From Diplocarpon mali (Eukaryota; Ascomycota; Leotiomycetes; Helotiales; Drepanopezizaceae): 64,000 nt of DNA. Positions 56,976 to 64,000 of the stretch are shown here, piece by piece. Position numbers and translations under genes: made by a program. Numbering within the stretch: the first letter of the stretch is position 1; every line of letters begins with the position of its first letter. The notes below the pieces were generated by a model. That model saw nothing but the letters and a program-made list of their open reading frames with translations. It did no database searches and was not told the DNA's origin. The DNA is taken from assembly GCA_024741835.1 (NCBI GenBank), contig JAENRP010000004.1:191-64190 (forward strand), in the 5' to 3' direction.

Positions 56976-58042
56976 CATGAGATGGCGTACAGAAATGCCA
57001 GTGTCAACAATACCCACGAGCCTTGCTGCTCCGAGGCAAACTCGGCGCGACCAATGCAAGCGGCGAGGGGCACGTACAGAGTCTCGTAATACGTATCTGT
57101 ATCGTCGCCGACAAGACCTCATACCACGCCGCCGGCTAATTCAGGAGGGTTGAGCGACGCCCGACCGACTCCTACGAAGCTCGAGTCATTGCCAGACAGT
57201 GGGACGATAAGGTCGGCGCGCCGGCCCGCCAGCGACGCAAACTCAACTCTATTTCGAGAGCTGTGTCATGACTCTGCCAATCCACCTGTTGCGCTGCACC
57301 GTGCGTGCAATCACGTCGACTCCAATCTGGCGGGGAGCCTTGGGGGAGGGTTGATTTTGAAGTTGGTGTTGTCGAGCTTAGGAGGTTGGATTTGGGAATC
57401 CGGGTAGTCGAGCTGGGGAGTCGCCGATAGAGCTTCTCGCTTCTCGCTTCCCCGAGACCGCGGCGCCGACATGCTCAGACGAGCAGACACACACCGACAC
57501 ACTTGCGGATCGTGTTTACTTTCTTGCTCCTCCCGGCACAGACTGCATGGAGGGCGTTGCAGCCTCTGGTCCCCCCACGCCCGAGCAGAATCGAGAGGTG
57601 GAGCGTCGACGGATTATTTCCCGATGCTGGCAACTTGCTTGCGGGCGACTCCAAGATGTATCCCACGCCTTCGGCTCTGGTGCGGCTCGACACGCATTTC
57701 GGGGGAGGGATTGCAGTGAATTCTTGCTCGAAAGCCTCTCACCTTATTGACATTGAATCAGAGCAGCCTCCCAAGCAGATTTGCCCAAGACACTCGTCGT
57801 GAGAGCCGTCGCGGGGGAGAGCCGAGACGCGTGCCAGGAACCCAGGAGGGGGAGATATCAGACCATGGAGCCGGGGACGCAGTGGTGGTCCATGTTGTTG
57901 TCTATATTTAACCATCGAACCACCGTCCCCTCCAATTCTCCGTCCCCACCCAGAGTCCCAGTATATTGATCTTGGTTGGCGAACGCCATCTCCTGCGCCC
58001 GTTTCTCATTCATACGGTCCCGCGTCTCTCGCATGGTCAACA
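56976..58042. other. intergenic region
   Basis: No gene is supported. Frames of 60-100 codons on both strands at 57.1-57.8 kb have no domain content. The right end serves as the upstream region of the secreted protein gene. Confidence 0.5.
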
Positions 58043-59533
58043 ATGCGAGACATCATCCCCACGACAGCCCTCATGGCAGCACTATCCGTCCTCCTGGCTT
58101 CGAGTACGCCTTTGAAGACATATCCCGCCCTCGCATCGGCTGGCCAGAGAGGTCCCAGGATTCCTCTCCCCCCCCCAACCGTCTTGACTCCGGTGTCAAA
58201 GTCGGACTTCGCAGCATCGGCTCTCTCAGCCCTCCCATCACACCGCAAGCGAGAGACGGAGTTTGCCTCCTCGCTCACGCCTCGGACGAACGTCACCCTC
58301 TACTACCAATCGCGCGGCAGCGCCATGGTCGCCGAAGTCGATGTGATGATGAAGTATCCGTCCGTCATGCTGGAAGACGTCGCGGCGATCAGCAGCGTCG
58401 CGTGCACCAGGTCGTCGGTCTCGGTCACCTTCCAGAGCCCGGCCAGCTACGATGAGAGTCGCTCAGTATGGCCGCCGTCGGCTTTCCTGCTCTTCACCAA
58501 GCACCGGGGAGCCTGCGATGCGACGAATGAGCGGGGCATCTACCTCGTCAAGAGCATCACATCCGACCGCGCGCGGCTCCTCATCACCGCCGCCACGGAC
58601 GCGACCTCGTGGACGGATGCCGCCGAGAACATGGATCTCTCCTTCGTGACGCCCTCCGCCGCCGCTTCGAGGCGAGACATGTCCAAGTCGTTCAGCACTC
58701 GGATTCCTTGCACCGTCACCGTGGCCAACGTCTCGGTCTGGGCCGGCGATACGGTCGACAAGCTTTCCGTGACAGCTTCGAACACCACCGCGTCTGGCTC
58801 CTTCGCCCTCCGTGGCCGCGTCTCGTTCAGCTTTTGGAAGTTCAAGTTCACGAACTTCTACTTGGACCTCGGGGCCAGTGCCGCCGCGGCGACCAGCCTA
58901 GATCTGAACCTGACCGTCACGTACGACGCCCCCGTCTGGACCTTTGCGCCCCTGGAACTCTCCGTCGCCGCCTTCGAGATTGGCGAGATCTTCAGCATCG
59001 GCCCCGGGTTGGCGTTCGAGCTGGGCGTCGAACTCCTGGCCGAAGAGGACCTGGGCCTGACCGCGGACCTGGCGGCCACTCTGACCAACGGCCTCGTCCA
59101 CCTGGATCTGCTCCGGAACTCGAGCACCTACACCTCGGGCTGGGATCTCGAATTCGCGCACCAGGTCAACACCACGGGCGCAACCCAGGTCCAGCTGCAT
59201 CCGTATGTCAGCCTCAACGCGCGCATCCGCGCCGAGCTCCTCGGGGCCTATACGACGCTGGAGGCGAGCATCATCGCGAAGCCCGACAACGTGGTCGACC
59301 TCGAGGCACCTGTGAACATCAGCAACGTCAAGCACCTCGTCAGCAGCAGCAACGTCACCCTGGCGCGGTCCAACAGCACCCTCATGAGGGACCTGTGGTC
59401 TGCGACGAGCTTCCTGTTCCACGTCACCCTCCACGTTTCGGGTTTGTTTTCTCACAAGCTCTACGAGGTGCCGCTGCGGGACCTCCCGACCCTCGAGAAC
59501 GATTTCTGGAGCATGGAATACTTTGACGGGTAG
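58043..59533 (+). CDS. secreted protein of the DUF7029 type
   Basis: A single exon of 496 aa. The N-terminus (ALMAALSVLLASSTPL, residues about 9-24) is a likely signal peptide. Residues about 80-185 resemble the fungal DUF7029 domain: MMKYPSVMLEDVAAISSVAC, a beta-rich stretch, then LLFTKHRGACDATNERGIYL and IYLVKSITSD. The C-terminal part (about 240-440) is beta-rich and hydrophobic (GRVSFSFWKFKFTNFYLDLG, FEIGEIFSIGPGLAFELG), like the partner domain often found after it. Many Asn-X-Ser/Thr sequons fit secretion. No catalytic motif is visible. Such proteins are extracellular and of unknown function; a role on the cell surface is only inferred. Confidence 0.8.
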   Translation: MRDIIPTTALMAALSVLLASSTPLKTYPALASAGQRGPRIPLPPPTVLTPVSKSDFAASALSALPSHRKRETEFASSLTPRTNVTLYYQSRGSAMVAEVDVMMKYPSVMLEDVAAISSVACTRSSVSVTFQSPASYDESRSVWPPSAFLLFTKHRGACDATNERGIYLVKSITSDRARLLITAATDATSWTDAAENMDLSFVTPSAAASRRDMSKSFSTRIPCTVTVANVSVWAGDTVDKLSVTASNTTASGSFALRGRVSFSFWKFKFTNFYLDLGASAAAATSLDLNLTVTYDAPVWTFAPLELSVAAFEIGEIFSIGPGLAFELGVELLAEEDLGLTADLAATLTNGLVHLDLLRNSSTYTSGWDLEFAHQVNTTGATQVQLHPYVSLNARIRAELLGAYTTLEASIIAKPDNVVDLEAPVNISNVKHLVSSSNVTLARSNSTLMRDLWSATSFLFHVTLHVSGLFSHKLYEVPLRDLPTLENDFWSMEYFDG

Positions 59534-59977
59534 ATGGCACCGCTTCTCTGGAGCATGCCGCTCGCACACAGGTAAGGGTGGCGTCTGAGGGGTCAAGAGC
59601 TTGGGCGTGATGGAGTACGAAAAGTCTTTGTATGTATTAGACGCCGGTGCATCCTGCCTCGTCGCTTGACAGCATCGCTGCGGAGCCGGTCAATAGAGCT
59701 ACTTCTCCGGATTCAGCGGGATAGAAGAACTTCAGCCGCTCAATCCAAAGACGGGCACAAGTAAGCAGTTATTGTACCGCGCTTGGGTGATCCTCTTATA
59801 TCTTCTGATCTTTGTGAAGAAAATAGAACCCCATTTTGAACAGACCATATTTGATTCAGAATGTTTTGGAGAAGAGAGAGAGAACTTGGTCTCTGCTGTC
59901 CACTCAGTAGCTGCTTGAATATCTCGTCCTCGAGAGAACAGGAAGGATAACAAAATGTCGCAAACTAGACCAGGCGG

Positions 59978-60136
59978 GGCGCAAAAGTAAACCAACAACC
60001 CAGATGTACTGGAGTCAACGCCATTAAAGTAAACTACAAATGCAAGAGGAACCCGCAGGGCGCAAAAGTAAACCAACCCAGATGTACTGGAGTCAACGCC
60101 ATCAAAGTAAACTACAAATGCAAGAGAAACCCGCAG
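59978..60136. repeat. tandem duplication of about 80 bp beside SLX4
   Basis: Units 59978-60058 (81 bases) and 60059-60136 (78 bases) both run from GGCGCAAAAGTAAACCAAC to a common end, AACCCGCAG. They differ by a 3-base indel and two or three substitutions. A third partial unit start (GGCGCAATGG) follows. The array ends about 20 bases from the SLX4 stop codon, so it lies in its 3' UTR. Confidence 0.88.
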
Positions 60137-60156
60137 GGCGCAATGGCGCCCGCAAA

Positions 60157-62841
60157 TCAGTAACGACTCCTCGATCCGCCCCTCAAATTCTCTCGCCACA
60201 GACAGCAGACACTCTTACTCTCACACCACTTCTTCACCTCTTTCGGATCCACCTCGCCGTCCCAGCCCGCCCTTTCCAAAGCCCCGGTATTCAGCCAAAC
60301 TGTCAAGTCCTCGAGTATGATTGGGTCATACAACAGCATTTTTTCGTGCCAACTAGGATCCAGCGAGTTCTTGGATCGTGGAGCGCCTGTAATCGCCAGA
60401 TATATGTGCTTGAACAGCAGCTTCTCAGTTGATATCGGAGACAGATCAAGACTGGCATCACTGACGGATGATGATATTGAAAGGGCAGGTGGTTTATCCC
60501 TTTTCCGGGATACTGTACGGCGAGGCGGTGACGGTGTGATGGCTGTGTCTGAATCGGAAATCTCCTCGGTTTCTTGGGGCTTGTTTTGGGAATCTTGAAG
60601 CGTCCGTATCTGTGACAGAGGCGTAGCACTGTGCATCTCTAGAGACTCTCCCGCATTTGCTTCCTTTCGTGATGACTTTAAATTAGCTTTCGAAGGTGAT
60701 GCGGACGTACTTTCGTTCCTCGGTCTCCTACGGGGTCGTTTGGGCGACTCATACTTTTGGCTTATTGCTTGGTCGGCAGGTTTTGCCGTTTCGTCCCTGG
60801 CTACAGACTTGTTATTTGTGCCCAAGCTAGCCAACGCAGTCCTGTTCTTGCCCTCCCAACACTTCTCCAACAGGGTTATCATTGAAGTCCGGCTTTTGAT
60901 AGGCTTAAAACGGTAAGATGCAACCTCCTTTGCAAGCTGCAGAGTCGTATATGCTTCGAAGTTTGGCCTCCTAAGATCTTGTAGCTTGGCCGCGGCCTTG
61001 GAGGATTTTGCCGAGGGCTGGCTCGCTTCTGGGATTTCCGTCGCCTTGGAGAGTTTAACCATTTGTGGTGTTGGCGGATCCGCCACACGAGTCGCGGGAG
61101 GCGTGGGCATGATGCTGCAATCCTTGGTTTTGTCGACCTGTGAATCGTTTGATAGCGCTTTAATGGGCTGCGGTTTCTGGGGCAGTGACTGGGTAAGCTT
61201 TTCAATGTCATGCCAAGACTCTTCGCCATCTCCATCCGGTATGGACTGAAGTACATCCAGAGCAGCTGCGGCTGATGCGGAATTCAGGAGCATAGGAGAC
61301 GATGTTGCTAAGTCAACCATTTCTATACTGTCCAGCTTACCACGAATATCACGGGATGCAGCGGACCAGAGGCTGCGCCTGGTTGACAACGACCCTGCCT
61401 CTCGACCTTTGACAGCATGCAACACCGGTTCGGGAGAACAATCTGCAAATGGATCCTCATGTTCGATCTCGTTCGAAGCTCGCATAGCCTCATGCAAATC
61501 GCGAAGGAGGGTCGGCGAATCTTCTCGTGCAAGCTGACTGGAGGTCCCAAAAACAAAAGCCTGATCTCCAACTTGCTTCAACGCGGATTCGGGAGAGAGG
61601 AGAATCGGACTATTAGCCGATCCCCTCTTGCCTTTGGCTCTGCCTTTGACGGTACCTTTCGACCGCGGTTTTGTTGGAATTTTAAACCCATCTGAGGTGG
61701 CCGTTTCCGTATCCTGCAGGGAAAAATATTGTAGTAGTGGAGCAGGTTTGGCAGGTAGCTCTTCTTCATCATCGGCGTAAGCGGATGTTGCCAAGTCTGT
61801 GATGGTTCTAGGTTTCTTCTTAGTTGCTTTCACTCTCGGAGAAGCTGCCGTGGCAGTAGCTACGCTCGTTTTAACAAGCTCGAGAAGTTTTCGCTTTCGT
61901 GGCACCTCGCCAGCCGCGACGCGGTTGGCAGTGGTAGTGCTACTTTCAGCTTTCGAGAACCCATAATGTCCAAGCAAATCTGTAAACTTTTGACCCCTGT
62001 CCCCGGACTCAACTGAGCCAGCTGATGCGGAAACGACATCGAATAAACCAAGACCCACAGGAGTGACAGCTTGAGCGCAGACATTTGGCGGAGGCGTCCA
62101 GGTAGCCCTTCTTCTCACAGCTTCCACCAATCCGGTATCCAAGGAGTCTGCGGATGCATTGAGGGACAACGGCGCGGAGGCTTTCGAAGCAGTCTCTGCA
62201 TGGCTGGATACTTTCGTGACCTTTGCTCTGGGAAGCTTGGGCTGAGATTCCGCGTTAGACTTCTTGGCTCGAGATTTCCGCACAGGCTTCTGTTTGGGCG
62301 TATCGTCTCCTGGTGTCTCCTTCACGGCCTTCTTGGCTCTAGCCGTACGATGCACAGGCACGATATCCTTGGCAGCAGCTCCTTCGATGTTGATTGCAGC
62401 CGCAATCTTTGCTCTTGACTTGCGGGGTTGCTTGATTTTTACCTCTGCGCCTTCGAGGGTAGGGACCCGCTTTGAAACAGCCATCTGCGCTTTCACCACC
62501 TTCTGTTTCCCTTTGTCTGCCTTCTTCGCTGTGATTTTGCGCGGCTTAGCTTTCGCTGCTTTTGGAGTTAAGTCTTGTGGCATGTCGTAAATATCATTTT
62601 CTCGTACGAAAGCTCGATCTTCGTTCAAGACAGTCGATTGAGTCTTTTCGAATGAGGTCGATGCGCCGTTGAATCTAGCTGGTGCAATTAGTGGACGTGA
62701 GGCAGCTGGACTTCCGGTCCGTAATACTGGAACTTTCTTCAAGATCTCGTTCAAGGGTGGGAGTGGCGGCGATGAAGGCATGTCGAATGTCTCCAATTCT
62801 CGAGGCGGGGGGGATGAGGAGATTATATAGGCGTCAGCCAT
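60157..62841 (-). CDS. SLX4: structure-specific endonuclease subunit SLX4
   Basis: SLX4 is the scaffold that activates the SLX1 nuclease and recruits other nucleases to branched DNA at stalled forks and recombination intermediates. A single exon of 894 aa starts at 62841 (MADAYIISSSPPPREL). Most of the protein is Lys- and Ser-rich and probably disordered, with several basic stretches of the type KKADKGKQKVVK. Around residues 640-690 a SAP-like segment appears (YTTLQLAKEVASYRFKPIKS, then TSMITLLEKCWEGKN). The last 75 residues carry the SLX1-binding conserved C-terminal domain: LLFKHIYLAITGAP, PSWHEKMLLYDPIILEDLT, WLNTGALERAGWDGEVDPKE and VKKWCESKSVCCLWRENLRG. The upstream in-frame codons to 62925 have no better start. 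Confidence 0.93.
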   Translation of the reverse strand: MADAYIISSSPPPRELETFDMPSSPPLPPLNEILKKVPVLRTGSPAASRPLIAPARFNGASTSFEKTQSTVLNEDRAFVRENDIYDMPQDLTPKAAKAKPRKITAKKADKGKQKVVKAQMAVSKRVPTLEGAEVKIKQPRKSRAKIAAAINIEGAAAKDIVPVHRTARAKKAVKETPGDDTPKQKPVRKSRAKKSNAESQPKLPRAKVTKVSSHAETASKASAPLSLNASADSLDTGLVEAVRRRATWTPPPNVCAQAVTPVGLGLFDVVSASAGSVESGDRGQKFTDLLGHYGFSKAESSTTTANRVAAGEVPRKRKLLELVKTSVATATAASPRVKATKKKPRTITDLATSAYADDEEELPAKPAPLLQYFSLQDTETATSDGFKIPTKPRSKGTVKGRAKGKRGSANSPILLSPESALKQVGDQAFVFGTSSQLAREDSPTLLRDLHEAMRASNEIEHEDPFADCSPEPVLHAVKGREAGSLSTRRSLWSAASRDIRGKLDSIEMVDLATSSPMLLNSASAAAALDVLQSIPDGDGEESWHDIEKLTQSLPQKPQPIKALSNDSQVDKTKDCSIMPTPPATRVADPPTPQMVKLSKATEIPEASQPSAKSSKAAAKLQDLRRPNFEAYTTLQLAKEVASYRFKPIKSRTSMITLLEKCWEGKNRTALASLGTNNKSVARDETAKPADQAISQKYESPKRPRRRPRNESTSASPSKANLKSSRKEANAGESLEMHSATPLSQIRTLQDSQNKPQETEEISDSDTAITPSPPRRTVSRKRDKPPALSISSSVSDASLDLSPISTEKLLFKHIYLAITGAPRSKNSLDPSWHEKMLLYDPIILEDLTVWLNTGALERAGWDGEVDPKEVKKWCESKSVCCLWRENLRGGSRSRY

Positions 62842-63098
62842 TCTTGCGAAAACGCTGCGCCGGGAGCAGTTCCAAAGTGGTAGAAAGCACGTCAACATCG
62901 ATGCACATGCAGTCGCGCTTGCCACGCCTTACCTTACTAACCTAACTAGCGTTCAATCGCCACATCACATGGTCGGTTAACTTTATTACTAGCGTCAAAG
63001 ATCCCACAACTCGCATTGCACTCGCACGAAGTGCTTGATGCAGCCAACGACTTCAACACCACTTTAATTCGAATACTCACTGCACAACTACCGCCCAA
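62842..63098. promoter_or_regulatory. divergent promoter, SLX4 and eS21
   Basis: These 257 bases separate the start codons of two divergently transcribed genes and must serve both. No specific motif was recognised with confidence. Confidence 0.5.
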
Positions 63099-63431
63099 AT
63101 GGAGAACGATAAGGGAGACCTCGTTGACCTGTGAGTCTCTTCGTCTGTGACACTGGACTCGCGGCCCAGGGACCAAATACTGATCGTTGACCGCAGTTAC
63201 GTCCCACGCAAATGCAGCGCAACCAACAGAATCATCAAGGCCAAGGACCACGCATCTGTTCAAATTTCGGTCGGAAAAGTTGACGAGAACGGCCGATACA
63301 CCGGAGAGAACCAAGTCTACGCTCTCTGCGGGTTCGTAAGAGCAATGGGCGAGAGTGACGACTCCCTAAACCGATTGGCGCAACGTGATGGTCTCTTGAA
63401 GAATGTCTGGTCTGGAAGCTCACAACGATAA
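63099..63431 (+). CDS. RPS21: 40S ribosomal protein eS21
   Basis: A component of the small ribosomal subunit, needed for 18S rRNA maturation. Exon 1 (63099-63130) encodes [12 protein letters not shown] 66 nt intron (GTGAGT...CCGCAG, branch point in GTTGACC) follows, then exon 2 (63197-63431) begins within the Leu codon and continues [20 protein letters not shown] and [16 protein letters not shown]. It ends [12 protein letters not shown]. The total of 88 aa matches the family length, and all conserved blocks are present. Confidence 0.95.
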
Positions 63432-64000
63432 GCCATTATGCAGGCGTATTGGTACGATTCGATTAGATATATACCAGGAGATGCACGGTGCTAATGGATT
63501 GCAGATTTGCGAGTTTGGAATGGGCTTGGCTGGTATTGGGAAAGATCACGTCTGGGTGGGGAAGTGAACATCAGGAATTTTGCTGAGAAGATAGTCGCTC
63601 TATGAGCATGACCACAATCGACCATCTTTCTCAAAAATCGCCAATTACTCTTTGTGACATTGATTGGATACGAGACTACCGACGGCTCTTCGAAACTCCT
63701 CGTACCCACTCTAGGGTGAACTTTTTGTTCGAGGAGCCAGATTGCTATTTTGATAGTACCGAGCCGCAGATCAACAAACTGGCCTTCTGAAGAGTTGTGG
63801 CGTTAGAGCATCTCGTCGGAGCACAGATACGGGCCGGACACCCACGTTGGAAGAAGATACTGGATTTTAGGGATGGCACTCGATGGACTGGCTGTTTCGG
63901 CTCAAGTGGGTAGGAGACAGTGGGGTAAGCGCGAGTGTCGACTTTTCCCAGAGCGAATTTGCTACGACGCTGATGCGCTGCTGTGCCGTATGCGCAATGG
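63432..64000. other. intergenic region at the window edge
   Basis: This is downstream of eS21. Frames of 62-72 codons occur on both strands around 63.5-63.8 kb, but nothing supports a gene. Confidence 0.5.

Noticed and set aside
62842..62925. extension of SLX4 upstream of 62841
   Set aside because: The extended frame begins with GTG, and the in-frame ATG at about 62,901 gives a cysteine-rich leader unlike known SLX4 starts; MADAYI fits better.

Overview
The window looks like nuclear DNA of a filamentous ascomycete (Pezizomycotina). The genes are compact, with short introns (41-134 nt, one of 340 nt) carrying CTRAC-type branch points, and the best matches are typical fungal families. I cannot place it more precisely from the sequence alone.

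The window is bipartite. Bases 1 to about 28,580 are an AT-rich block with no intact gene, made of decayed LTR retrotransposons. Reading frames there still show Gypsy and Copia polyprotein motifs, but they are broken by TAA and TAG codons where glutamine or tryptophan codons are expected. That is the signature of repeat-induced point mutation (RIP). I recognise a minus-strand Ty3/Gypsy element (about 7.9-14.3 kb), a plus-strand Ty1/Copia element (about 15.2-20.2 kb) and a minus-strand Ty1/Copia element (about 21.6-26.7 kb), plus unassigned retroelement-like sequence at both ends. Scattered over the block are at least 23 copies of a 23-24 bp quasi-palindrome richer in G+C than its surroundings: 13 single copies between 12 and 14,368, and 10 in a phased array at 24,631-25,101. 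In four copies the two arms change together so that pairing is kept. This is the most unusual signal in the window.

Composition changes abruptly near 28.6 kb. From there to 64 kb the DNA is GC-balanced and gene-bearing: the KDEL receptor ERD2 with a long acidic tail; a BTB/POZ protein; a four-exon protein joining a STAND-type N-terminal domain to a ZZ zinc finger; a NUDT19-like Nudix hydrolase; a conserved small protein divergent from a Tim17/22/23-like protein; proline dehydrogenase; a two-RRM protein; an Och1-like glycosyltransferase; a remnant of a CocE/NonD hydrolase; a secreted DUF7029-type protein; SLX4; and ribosomal protein eS21. Most are housekeeping genes with no shared pathway.

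The gene-bearing half also holds three copies of a 0.5-0.7 kb non-coding repeat (36.3, 48.9 and 56.4 kb), a GC-rich inverted repeat at 54.7 kb, and a tandem duplication of about 80 bp abutting the SLX4 stop codon. The stretches 49.5-52.0 kb and 53.0-58.0 kb carry no gene I can defend.
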